42,936 nt of DNA. Source: an uncultured Clostridia bacterium (GTDB lineage Bacteria; Bacillota; Clostridia; Christensenellales; Aristaeellaceae). The stretch lies in assembly GCA_946536315.1 (NCBI GenBank), contig CAMNEH010000010.1, forward strand, positions 1 through 42,936, in the 5' to 3' direction. This document shows positions 24,269 through 32,030 of the stretch, one piece after another (positions within the stretch are counted from its first letter, which is position 1; every line of letters starts with the position of its first letter). The position numbers and the translations under genes are program-made. The notes below the pieces were generated by a model that had not been told where the DNA came from, ran no database searches, and saw only the letters and a program-made list of their open reading frames with translations.

Positions 24269-25966
24269 TCAATATCCGCCGCCCGGTCCGCCGAAGCCGC
24301 CATGTCCGCCGCCGAAGCCGCCAAACCCGCCGAAGCCGCCCACGTCGTTCCAGTACAGGCCGTCGGTAAAGTCCATGACTGCGGAATCGGTGCCGGTACT
24401 CAGCGTATAGGTGCCGCCCTGCTCGAGCGAGGGCGAAGAATAGACCGCGCACTCAAACGCCTTGGAGGCCGTGAAGGTGAAGCCGCTGCCGTCGTCTGCG
24501 GTGATGGTGTCTCCCTCGCCGCCGGAGAGGCTGACCAGCGCGGCGCACTGCGTACCGCTGTCAAAATTGACCGCCATGCCGGTGCTGCCGATAGCCAGCA
24601 CGGTGCCGCCGGTAATGCTGGCGACACAGTCCATGCCGTCGCCGCGGTCGATCGCCCCGTTGCCGTTGTCCGTCGGGCCCTCCACGATCAGCAGGCCGCC
24701 TGTCACATAAATCGACCCGTTGGCGTCCACGCCGTCGCCCCCGGCATTCACGTAGATCGTGCCACCGCTGATATTCAGCGTTCCCGTGGAATTGGTCTGC
24801 GCGCTCCAGTGCGCCCAGGGATCCGTCTCCTGTGAGGACGTATCGGAGCCGCCTGCGGCGTTCAGCCCGTCGTCGCTCGCGTATACGCTCACCTCTCCCC
24901 CGCTCAGGTCGATCTGATACGCTTCCAGGCCCTCATACGACTGACGAACAGTCACCTTTCCCCCGCTGATGGACAGGATCGCGTCCGCGTGGATGCCGTC
25001 GTCCTCGCTCGACAGGGTGAGCTCGCCGCCGGTGACGTACACGCTGGCGCCGCTGTGAATCGCGTCGTCCGTGCTGACCACACTCAGGACCGTTTGCCCG
25101 ATATAGATATCGCCCTGGCAGCGCAGCCCTTTCCGGGATGTCGTGTCGTTCCAGGTGTGGGACACGCCGTCACCGGCGGTCACCTCCAGCGTGCCGCCCA
25201 GCAGTGTGATAAACCCGGTGAATTCATCTTCTCCGTTGGCGCTGACATCGATGCCGTCCTGGGCGGACGTGACGCTGACCGCGCCTGCCTCCAGATAGAA
25301 CCAGCTGTCCAAAGCGGAATTGCTCAGGTGAATGCCGTCCTTGCCGCTCACGATATTGAGCGCGCCTCCGCCGATGCGGACAGAGTCATTCACATCCAGG
25401 CCCGCGCCATTGGCCTCTACGTTCAGTGTCGCGCCGGTTTGGCGAAAATCGTCGCTGCAGGCGATGCCAGTCTGGGGAGAGGTGACCGTCAGCGTACCGG
25501 TGCCCGTCACCGTCAGGTCATCCCTGGCGCTGATCACGGCGTCATCCTCCGTTGCCAGCGCCGTGGCTGTCATCACACAGTCGCCGACGAGCCAGAGGAT
25601 CACCTTGTCCGCCGATTCCACAACCAGGGCCGGCGCGCTCTCATTGAAAACGCACAGGTCCTCCAGGATCAGCGTGATATTGCCGCTCTTGGCGGTGTCC
25701 GATACGGTGATCGTGGCGTTCTCCGCGCTGCCTGAAATATGATAGACACCCTTCTGGGTAATGGTGACGTCCCCCGTCAGCGTGATGTCCGCGGCCACCT
25801 TCAGCTCGCTCAGCGCCTTCGTGTCCGCGTTGCCAAACGCGCCCTCGATGGGGTTCACTTCCGTGACGACCGTGCCGCTGGCGGCATCTTCCTCCGCCCG
25901 CGCCGCGCCGGGCAGCGCCGCCAGCGCGATACACAGCGCCAGCAGCAGAGCATTGATGCGTTTCAT
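24269..25966 (-). CDS. Secreted beta-helix carbohydrate-binding protein (Cthe_2159-like)
   Basis: A 565-residue exported protein: signal peptide 1-24 (MKRINALLLALCIALAALPGAARA), then a long run of short beta strands with recurring D-D-G/I patterns such as SEDDGIHADAILSISGG, YASDDGLNAAGG and NAGGDGVDANGSIYVTGG, typical of the right-handed beta helix of the Cthe_2159 family, where acidic turns bind calcium and the surface binds acidic polysaccharide or cellulose. The C-terminus is glycine/phenylalanine-rich (GGFGGFGGFGG). The start is ATG 25966 with a GGAGGG site. Its neighbours DUF4956 and VTC are common partners of this family. Confidence 0.87.
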   Translation of the reverse strand: MKRINALLLALCIALAALPGAARAEEDAASGTVVTEVNPIEGAFGNADTKALSELKVAADITLTGDVTITQKGVYHISGSAENATITVSDTAKSGNITLILEDLCVFNESAPALVVESADKVILWLVGDCVMTATALATEDDAVISARDDLTVTGTGTLTVTSPQTGIACSDDFRQTGATLNVEANGAGLDVNDSVRIGGGALNIVSGKDGIHLSNSALDSWFYLEAGAVSVTSAQDGIDVSANGEDEFTGFITLLGGTLEVTAGDGVSHTWNDTTSRKGLRCQGDIYIGQTVLSVVSTDDAIHSGASVYVTGGELTLSSEDDGIHADAILSISGGKVTVRQSYEGLEAYQIDLSGGEVSVYASDDGLNAAGGSDTSSQETDPWAHWSAQTNSTGTLNISGGTIYVNAGGDGVDANGSIYVTGGLLIVEGPTDNGNGAIDRGDGMDCVASITGGTVLAIGSTGMAVNFDSGTQCAALVSLSGGEGDTITADDGSGFTFTASKAFECAVYSSPSLEQGGTYTLSTGTDSAVMDFTDGLYWNDVGGFGGFGGFGGGHGGFGGPGGGY

Positions 25967-25979
25967 GGTCCACCCTCCG

Positions 25980-26651
25980 TTATAACGTTCTTTCCGGGTC
26001 CGTATAGGGCAGGATCGCGATTTCAAGGTTGCCGTTGCGGGTGCGAAGCTCGTCGATCATCGCCTTTTCCTCGCCCGCATTTTTCATTCTGATCTTGAAC
26101 GACAGCCGGAACATCGCACCCATGCCGGTCGTTTTGACGCCAACCGGTTCCGCCTGGCTCAGGTAGTGATCAAAGATATCATCGAATACCCGCGCGTAAT
26201 CGAGCGTCTCGGGAATGGTGATTTTCAGCAGTCTTTCCTCCTGATACGCCTTGTGATCGAAGATCGTCAGCGAGGACAGGACCAGGAAGATCAGCGCCAG
26301 TCCGATCAGCACCAGCACGCCGTAGCCGACATATCCCATACCGAACGGCACGCCGGCCGCCATGGCGATCAGGACGCCGACGATTTCCTCCGAGGTACCC
26401 TGTGCCGAGCGGAAGCGGGTCAGGGCAAACGCGCCGCCAAAGGCGAGACCGGCCCCGATGCTGCCGCTGATGAAGGTCAGCACCATGCCCACGATGAACG
26501 GCAGCAGGGAGATGACCACATAATAGCGTCGCCTGGAGCGGATTCTGAACGACATGAGCCACCCGTACAGCACGCCGGAACCCAGCGCTGCGGCTGCCAT
26601 CATCATAAACTGGCTGGCCGTGACATTCAGCGAATAAATCGAATCAAACAT
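25980..26651 (-). CDS. DUF4956 membrane protein
   Basis: A 223-residue protein with four or five membrane helices (about 12-150), containing GLAFGGAFALTRFRSAQGTSEEIVG, and a soluble C-terminal domain of mixed alpha/beta type (150-223). It is the DUF4956 family, which regularly sits next to VTC polyphosphate polymerase and CotH genes; its biochemical role is unknown. The start is ATG 26651, which overlaps the VTC stop (ATGA) and has a GGAAGGGT site. Confidence 0.9.
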   Translation of the reverse strand: MFDSIYSLNVTASQFMMMAAAALGSGVLYGWLMSFRIRSRRRYYVVISLLPFIVGMVLTFISGSIGAGLAFGGAFALTRFRSAQGTSEEIVGVLIAMAAGVPFGMGYVGYGVLVLIGLALIFLVLSSLTIFDHKAYQEERLLKITIPETLDYARVFDDIFDHYLSQAEPVGVKTTGMGAMFRLSFKIRMKNAGEEKAMIDELRTRNGNLEIAILPYTDPERTL

Positions 26652-27373
26652 CAGAACCCTTCCTTTCCAAGGCGCAGTCCGCCCTGAGCCAACTGGCGCT
26701 GATACGCCTGTCCGTACTTTGAAAAACTGTGATGATAGACGCGCAATTTCGCGAGCAGTCCGCTGAGCCACAGCGGGATCGCCTGCTGTACCTTGACCTC
26801 CAGAATGGTATGCCCTTCCGGCAGCAGCGGCTGCCCGGCCATGGAGGTTGTCAGGTTCAGCTGATCGACCCGGTACCGCGGGGCAAAATCCACCGTCAGG
26901 CGGAGGTCGCCGTCCGGCTCGAAGTACGCTTCCCTGTCGTAGATGATCAGGCAGGCCGGCGCGAGATTGCCGTAGAAATCCCGGAAATAGGTGATCTCGC
27001 GGTTGATCTGCCCGCCCGCGCAGATATCCCCGTTGCCGGAAAAAAAGTTCCGCACCAGCGGGAGCGTGGTCTGCACGCGGCGCTTGTACACAATACCGAA
27101 GGCCTTGCGCTTGAGCTCCAGGAAGACCGGGGATTCCTCCGTCGCGAGGCCATAGGAGCGCAGGCGGAGCTTTTCCTTGAACGGCGGCTTTTCGATGGAG
27201 GTACGGATCAGCCGGTAATCCGGGGTGTCATAGTACAGGGAGGCAATGCTCGTCCTGCCGTAGCGGTCCAGCTGCATGTGGGCCTTCAGCCCCTGCAGGA
27301 ACTGCTCCGTCTGCTCCGCGGTCATCAGGTATTTGACCTCCACCCGCTGCATGACGACAATCGGTTGTTCCAA
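26651..27373 (-). CDS. VTC domain protein (polyphosphate polymerase-like)
   Basis: A 240-residue soluble protein of the VTC family, whose yeast member Vtc4 makes polyphosphate from ATP in a basic beta-barrel tunnel. Tunnel residues are visible in order: RVEVKYL (Glu12/Lys14), LYYDTPDY, EKLRLRSYG, VFLELKRK, YKRRVQT, YDREAYF, LRLTVD and ILEVKVQ. Bacterial homologues have not all been shown to make polyphosphate. It starts at TTG with an AAGGGGGA site; the nearby ATG is in another frame. Fourth gene of the two-component/VTC operon. Confidence 0.88.
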   Translation of the reverse strand: MEQPIVVMQRVEVKYLMTAEQTEQFLQGLKAHMQLDRYGRTSIASLYYDTPDYRLIRTSIEKPPFKEKLRLRSYGLATEESPVFLELKRKAFGIVYKRRVQTTLPLVRNFFSGNGDICAGGQINREITYFRDFYGNLAPACLIIYDREAYFEPDGDLRLTVDFAPRYRVDQLNLTTSMAGQPLLPEGHTILEVKVQQAIPLWLSGLLAKLRVYHHSFSKYGQAYQRQLAQGGLRLGKEGF

Positions 27374-27386
27374 CGCTCATTCCCCC

Positions 27387-28589
27387 TTACAGATGGACGC
27401 GAAGGACAAACTGCCCGCCGCTCACCCGCGCGCTGACCCGGCCGTTCATCGTCCGTACCAGGTCGCGTACGCGGCTGAGCCCCAGGCCCACGCCGGGCGA
27501 GCCGTCCGCGTTTCCGAGCCTGACGTGGCGATCGAACACCTGGTCGACCTCCCCGTCGCTCAGGGTCGTGTCATTGCGCATTTCCAGGATGATCCGTCCG
27601 CCCGAGCGTTCCGCGCTGAGCACAGCCTCATGTCCGGCGTATTTCAGCGCGTTGACCAGCAGCTCGTTGATCAGCTCGCGCAGCTCGTCCCCGTCGACCG
27701 GCAGATTGAGCGGGTCGTCCCCCGTCCTGACAGTCAGTGACAGCCCTTTCTCCTCATACGCCGCGCGGCAGGCGTCGGCGCTCTCCTGCGCCAGCTGCTT
27801 CAGCGATACCTCCGACGCGCTCCCATCCTCGCTCTGCGGCAGATCGCGCACCGCCCTGGTCATCAGCGACAGCTGGCGGCGCAGCAGCTGCAGCTCGTCC
27901 GACGTGCCCACCCGGCGCTCAAGGTTCTCAATGCCGACATTCATCACCGTCAGTGGCATGCGGAACGTATGGTCGATCTCATCGAGCAGCTTGGCACGGG
28001 TACGGTCCATTTCCTCCAGCGGCTTAAACAGCCGTCTGGCAATCAGGCTCAGCAGCGCGAAGCTGCCCAGCATGGCCGCGATCCAGCCAAACAGGGAAAT
28101 ACGCAGCACCCTGTAAAAATTCAGCAGCTCCCTGCCCTGGTCGATCACGGCCACAAAGGTCTGATCGTCAGAGGTCCAGACACGATACCGATAAATCTGC
28201 GCCGACCAGCCCACACTGCGCTCCTGAAGCAGGGATTTCGCCCAGGTCAGCGCCTCCTCCCGGCTGACAGAATTGACGCTGTAGGCGATCAGCTCGCCGT
28301 TCCCCTCCGCGTCAAAGCGGGCCGTAAAGTATCTGAGCGACGCCTGTGTTTCCGGTGAGTCCGTGCCCATCACGCCCTCCACGGGACGGCCGTTTTCAAA
28401 GCGGAGCGCACGTCTGCCCTCTCCTCGGCCGACAAAGCCGCGGTTATCCGCGATCGTCTGCGTCAGATGATCCGCATCCTCGGCAGCCATGTTCCACAGC
28501 GCGCCGTTGATCACGCCCAGGACGGCCGTCAGACACACCGCCATGGCCAGCATCGTCCACAGCAGAAAACGTTTTCTGGCTTTACTCAT
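27387..28589 (-). CDS. Sensor histidine kinase
   Basis: A 400-residue membrane kinase: TM1 (8-30), an extracytoplasmic sensor region (31-160), TM2 (163-184), HisKA-type H box DHTFRMPLTVMN with His207, N box ELLVNALKYA (Asn313) and G box GVGLGLSRV. The canonical HELRTPL is altered to HTFRMPL but the histidine is kept. It overlaps the receiver gene upstream by eight bases. The sensor region matches nothing I recognise. It may tune the downstream VTC/DUF4956/beta-helix genes. Confidence 0.9.
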   Translation of the reverse strand: MSKARKRFLLWTMLAMAVCLTAVLGVINGALWNMAAEDADHLTQTIADNRGFVGRGEGRRALRFENGRPVEGVMGTDSPETQASLRYFTARFDAEGNGELIAYSVNSVSREEALTWAKSLLQERSVGWSAQIYRYRVWTSDDQTFVAVIDQGRELLNFYRVLRISLFGWIAAMLGSFALLSLIARRLFKPLEEMDRTRAKLLDEIDHTFRMPLTVMNVGIENLERRVGTSDELQLLRRQLSLMTRAVRDLPQSEDGSASEVSLKQLAQESADACRAAYEEKGLSLTVRTGDDPLNLPVDGDELRELINELLVNALKYAGHEAVLSAERSGGRIILEMRNDTTLSDGEVDQVFDRHVRLGNADGSPGVGLGLSRVRDLVRTMNGRVSARVSGGQFVLRVHL

Positions 28590-28944
28590 CCACTTTCGCC
28601 TGCCTTTCCTCCTGCCGGGGCAGCGCGATATATACCGCCGCCATCAGCTCCTCCGGGGTGAACGGGCAGCAGAGCGTCACATCCGCCTGGCTGCCAGGCT
28701 CCGGTTCGCCGTCGCTGAGGGCAATCACGCGCCAGCCAGCCTGCTTCAGCATCGCCACCGCCGCCTCGTGACTCATCAGCGGCAGCCGCTTGTCCAGGAA
28801 GCACAGTCCAGGCGTTCCGGACGCGATGGTCGTCCTGAGCTGCACCGCGTCAAAGACCGGCGCTGCCGGCATCCCCTGGTCACTTAAATACTGTCCGTAG
28901 GCCGTCAGCAGGTCCCTGTCCGCTGCCGCCAGCAAATAGCGCAT
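28582..28944 (-). CDS. Stand-alone receiver domain, atypical
   Basis: A 120-residue protein that fits a receiver domain with no output domain. The phospho-acceptor is Asp51 (CFLDKRLPLM) and Ser77 sits in the Thr/Ser switch position. The conserved lysine of the KPF motif is Cys93 (CCPF), and only part of the acidic pocket is kept (AAADRD). It may be a phosphate sink or a degenerate regulator. The start is ATG 28944, after GGAGGTGAGCGC; the longer open frame (to 28977) has no ribosome site. First gene of its operon. Confidence 0.75.
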   Translation of the reverse strand: MRYLLAAADRDLLTAYGQYLSDQGMPAAPVFDAVQLRTTIASGTPGLCFLDKRLPLMSHEAAVAMLKQAGWRVIALSDGEPEPGSQADVTLCCPFTPEELMAAVYIALPRQEERQAKVDE

Positions 28945-28991
28945 GCGCTCACCTCCACGCTCGCCCGGCATCGTCATCCGGGTCTGAGCTC

Positions 28992-29023
28992 AGTATACCG
29001 CCCCGACTTAAAATACCCTTAAA
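28992..29023 (-). promoter_or_regulatory. Promoter with OmpR-type operator (TTTAAG-N5-TTTAAG)
   Basis: On the minus strand two exact TTTAAG half sites (29018-29023 and 29007-29012) are 11 bases apart, one helical turn, and the near one ends 9 bases before a TATACT (28992-28997). There is no good -35, as in activated promoters. The pattern is the same as the published CiaR site of pneumococcus and close to that of PmrA. The receiver in this operon lacks a DNA-binding domain, so the regulator must be encoded elsewhere. Confidence 0.65.
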
Positions 29024-29064
29024 AAAACATTCTGTTTTTCGTGCACACGCGAAAAACAGAATGT
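29021..29064 (-). terminator. Intrinsic terminator after hom and the small membrane peptide
   Basis: A perfect 15-base-pair stem (29050-29064 with 29027-29041), 8-base loop, followed on the minus strand by a run of T (29021-29026). The T tract overlaps the far half site of the next operon's operator. Confidence 0.92.
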
Positions 29065-29070
29065 GATCGT

Positions 29071-29175
29071 CTATGCCAGCATCCTGGGCAGCAGGATCGC
29101 CAGCCCGATCAGGACCAGCGCGGTCAACGCGATAAATGCCAGGCTGGCAGGGCTGAACCGTCCCGGGCCTTTCAT
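29071..29175 (-). CDS. 34-residue membrane peptide coupled to hom
   Basis: A small ORF of 34 codons. Its ATG overlaps the hom stop (ATGA) and a GGAGG lies about 12 bases upstream in the hom end. The product begins MKGPGRFSP and continues as one hydrophobic helix (SLAFIALTALVLIGLAILLP), ending RMLA. The ORF ends seven bases before the terminator stem, so it fills the space between hom and the terminator exactly. I recognise no family. Real coding is likely from position and coupling, but not proven. Confidence 0.6.
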   Translation of the reverse strand: MKGPGRFSPASLAFIALTALVLIGLAILLPRMLA

Positions 29176-30458
29176 CCCTCGTTCGCCTCCACCCTGAGCA
29201 CATTCATCACCTGCACCAGGTGCGGGTCAAACGCCGCCACCGCCGCGCGCACGCTTTTCTCGCTCGCAGGATGGGTCAGTATCGTGATCTGCGCGCCCTC
29301 CATGGCGCGCTCCTCCGGCTGAAGCAGCGCTTTGACGCCGATCTGACGCTCTGACAGCGAGGCCGCGATGTGCGCCAGCACGCCGGTCGCATCCTGCGCG
29401 GCGAGGCGGATATAGAAGGCGCTCATCCGATCCTGCAGCATGGACGCCGGCGCTTCGGCCTGCTCGAAGCACGCACTGAGGCGGCGCTCCTCCGCGGCCT
29501 GACGCATCGCGTTGATCAGATCGCTCATCATCGCGCCGGCGGTCGGGGCGCTGCCGGCCCCGCGGCCGTAGATCATCATATCCCCGCAGGCGTGTCCGTG
29601 CAGGAACACGGCATTGAACGCGCCCTTCACGCTGCTCAGCGGATGCTTGAGGGGCACCAGCATGGGCGAGACATAGGCGTCCATGCCCGCCTCGGTCTGC
29701 GTGGCGTGCGCCAGCAGCTTGATGCTGTACCCCAGCTCGCGCGCATTACGGATATCGTCCTGCGTGATATGCGTCATGCCCTCCCGTTCAATGGCCTGTA
29801 CGGGCAGATGACGGTGGAAGGCCAGCGATGAAAGGATGGACAGCTTGTACATCGCGTCCTCGCCCTCCACATCGGCGGTCGGGTCAGGCTCCGCCAGCCC
29901 CAGCGCCTGCGCGTCCGTCAGCGCCTCCCGGTATCCCAGGCCCTCGTCGGTCATCCGGGTCAGCAGATAATTGGTGGTCCCGTTAATGATCGCGGTCAGG
30001 CGGTCGATGCGATTGGCCTGCAGCGAGTCATGCAGCATTTTGATGATCGGCATGGCGCCGCCGACCGCCGCCTCATAGTACAGCTGCGCCTGCCCCGCCG
30101 CCGCGGCGGCATGCAGCTCCTGCCAGTGCAGAGCGAGCGCCATCTTATTGGCGGTGATCACATGCTTGCCCAGACGCAGCGCCTCGCACATCCAGTCCGC
30201 GGAGGGATGCTCGCCGCCGAGACACTCGACCACATAACCGATCTCCGGGTCCTGCAGCACGCGGTCTTTATCAGTGGTCAGCAGGGAGACGTCCACGTAG
30301 TCCGGCCTCGTCTTGGTCAGATCGCGCACCAGGATCGCCTTGATCACCGGAGCGATGCCGTAGCTCTCCCGGAAGGAATCCGCCATTTCGCCCAGCAGCT
30401 TCGCCACGCCGCTGCCTATGTTGCCGCAGCCGAGCAGGCCAATGTACATCTGTTTCAT
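29172..30458 (-). CDS. hom: Homoserine dehydrogenase
   Basis: A 428-residue enzyme that reduces aspartate semialdehyde to homoserine for threonine and methionine. The Rossmann motif is GLLGCGNIGSGV (7-18); ITANKMALA is the conserved active-site region, and NGTTNYLLTRM and LAEPDPTADVEGEDAMYKLSIL belong to the catalytic domain. The C-terminus (about 345-428) is an ACT domain (FYIRLAAQDATGVLAHIAASLSERQIGV), usual for feedback control by threonine. The ATG overlaps the coaX stop, with GGAGG upstream. Confidence 0.95.
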   Translation of the reverse strand: MKQMYIGLLGCGNIGSGVAKLLGEMADSFRESYGIAPVIKAILVRDLTKTRPDYVDVSLLTTDKDRVLQDPEIGYVVECLGGEHPSADWMCEALRLGKHVITANKMALALHWQELHAAAAAGQAQLYYEAAVGGAMPIIKMLHDSLQANRIDRLTAIINGTTNYLLTRMTDEGLGYREALTDAQALGLAEPDPTADVEGEDAMYKLSILSSLAFHRHLPVQAIEREGMTHITQDDIRNARELGYSIKLLAHATQTEAGMDAYVSPMLVPLKHPLSSVKGAFNAVFLHGHACGDMMIYGRGAGSAPTAGAMMSDLINAMRQAAEERRLSACFEQAEAPASMLQDRMSAFYIRLAAQDATGVLAHIAASLSERQIGVKALLQPEERAMEGAQITILTHPASEKSVRAAVAAFDPHLVQVMNVLRVEANEG

Positions 30459-31237
30459 TCGTCGGATCCTCCATAGTTTTTCTGATAGATGATCAGCAGT
30501 CCCTTCAGGGTAAGCAGGCCGTCAAAGTGCGTGATCATTTTCGATTCGTCCGCGATCAGCTTGGCAAAGCCGCCCGTCGCGATGACCTTCGCGTTCGAAC
30601 AGCCCATCTCCGCCCGGATCCGCCCGATCAGATAGTTGACCTGACCGACATATCCGTAAAAGATGCCCGATTGCATGTTCGCGATCGTGTTTTTGCCAAT
30701 GACATGCTCCGGATGCACAAGCTCAAAGTGCGGGAGCTTGGCGGTACCGGTGACCAGTGCTTCGCTGGCAAGGCGCAGCCCCGGGCAGATGCAGCCGCCC
30801 AGGAAGGCGCCGCCCCCGTCCAGCACGCCAAACGTCGTCGCCGTGCCAAAGTCGATGAAGATCGTGTTCCCGCCGTATTCGCTGTAGGCCGCCACCGCGT
30901 TGCAGATGCGGTCGCTGCCCAGCTCCCGCGGGTTCTCATACTTGATATCGATCCCCGTGCGGATGCCCGGCGCGACGAAGGCGGGATCCACCTCGAAATA
31001 GTCGCGGCACATATGCTCCACCGTGTAGTTGATGGTGGGCACCACACTGCTCAGCATGATGCCCTGCACCTGCCGCATATCCACGTTCCGGCTGTGGAAA
31101 AGCGAGGTGACCAGCACCCCGAGCTCGTCGGAGGTGTAAGTCTTCTTGGTCGCGAGCCGCCAGTACTGGCTCAGCCTGGTGCCGTCGAACAGTCCGATCT
31201 TGATGTTGGTATTGCCGATATCCATCGTCAGTATCAT
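30455..31237 (-). CDS. coaX: Type III pantothenate kinase
   Basis: A 260-residue ASKHA-fold kinase that phosphorylates pantothenate, the first step of CoA synthesis. Motifs: DIGNTNIKIGLFDG (phosphate 1), ELGSDRICNAVAAY and IDFGTATTFGVLDGGGAFLGGCICPGL. ATG 31237 is preferred because GGGAG then lies seven bases away; ATG 31243 two codons upstream is too close to it. It follows a probable pantothenate uptake gene. Confidence 0.95.
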   Translation of the reverse strand: MILTMDIGNTNIKIGLFDGTRLSQYWRLATKKTYTSDELGVLVTSLFHSRNVDMRQVQGIMLSSVVPTINYTVEHMCRDYFEVDPAFVAPGIRTGIDIKYENPRELGSDRICNAVAAYSEYGGNTIFIDFGTATTFGVLDGGGAFLGGCICPGLRLASEALVTGTAKLPHFELVHPEHVIGKNTIANMQSGIFYGYVGQVNYLIGRIRAEMGCSNAKVIATGGFAKLIADESKMITHFDGLLTLKGLLIIYQKNYGGSDE

Positions 31238-31277
31238 AGGCATACTCCCTGTGGTTGTCGCGCAGCCGGGCGAACGG

Positions 31278-31847
31278 TCAGATGAGGCGCGCCTTCTTCA
31301 GCGCGAGGAGGATCGGCGGCGTCACCAGCGCGGCGACCGCGGCCTCCGGCAGTCCGCCGACCAGCACCGTGGTGCCGATCAGGCTGAGCAGCTCCGCGTT
31401 CTGAATGCCGAGCATCGCATACATCAGCACGATCGCGCCCAGGAACAGCACCGTATTGGTCAGCGAGCCCGCCGCGGCCGGTACCGCGAGCAGCGCCGTT
31501 CCGCGGTTTTTGACGGCGCCGTGCACCGCGTGGGTCACCACCGGCACCAGCAGCCTGGGAACGTAGCACAGCAGCGCGCCCCACAGCACATGCGCGCCGA
31601 AAATCGGCGCGATCAGCCCCTGCGGCTGCGTCAGTCCCGCAATAAAGCTGAGGGTGGCAAAGCAGAAGCCCAGGATCAGGCCTTCCTTCAGGCCCAGCGC
31701 CATCGTGCCGATGATCACCGGCAGACAGCTGAGCGTGATGGCGATAAAGCCCAGGTTGATGGTGCCGATGCCATACCAGAACAGCGCAATCAGCGCCACG
31801 AGCAGTGCCAGGACCGACATGCGGTATACCGCGGATTTCTTGTTCAT
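31278..31847 (-). CDS. panT: ECF transporter S component, probably for pantothenate
   Basis: A 189-residue hydrophobic protein with about six helices, of the size and composition of ECF S components (LPVIIGTMALGLKEGLILGFCFATLSFIAGL, HVLWGALLCYVPRLLVPVV). Specificity for pantothenate is inferred from its place 40 bases before coaX. ATG 31847 is chosen because GGAGG then lies at proper spacing; ATG 31853 is only two bases from it. Confidence 0.8.
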   Translation of the reverse strand: MNKKSAVYRMSVLALLVALIALFWYGIGTINLGFIAITLSCLPVIIGTMALGLKEGLILGFCFATLSFIAGLTQPQGLIAPIFGAHVLWGALLCYVPRLLVPVVTHAVHGAVKNRGTALLAVPAAAGSLTNTVLFLGAIVLMYAMLGIQNAELLSLIGTTVLVGGLPEAAVAALVTPPILLALKKARLI

Positions 31848-31961
31848 ATTCATTTCCTCCGTTCAAATTCCCATACCGCGGCGTGCGCGGCATTCCGGGA
31901 TGTCTGACTGATTCGCATGTGTGCGATGTCTGCGCCGCCCCATGCGGGCAGGCGGCGCGAT

Positions 31962-32024
31962 GGTCTTTGCCGGCTGCGTCTTCACTCGGATCCGAGCGGT
32001 ATCCGGTGACAGCCGGCAAAGACC
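31962..32024. repeat. 63-base inverted repeat between pepM18 and panT genes
   Basis: GGTCTTTGCCGGCTG (31962-31976) and CAGCCGGCAAAGACC (32010-32024) are perfect 15-base complements. The helix can resume inside with TCAC/GTGA and CGGAT/ATCCG, leaving one bulged T and a 9-base loop. It starts six bases after the aminopeptidase stop. Next to it a second perfect hairpin GCGCCGCC/GGCGGCGC (31932-31958, 11-base loop) follows. Neither has a T tract. The whole 183-base gap (31848-32030) holds no other feature that I see. Confidence 0.8.
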
Positions 32025-32030
32025 GGATCA

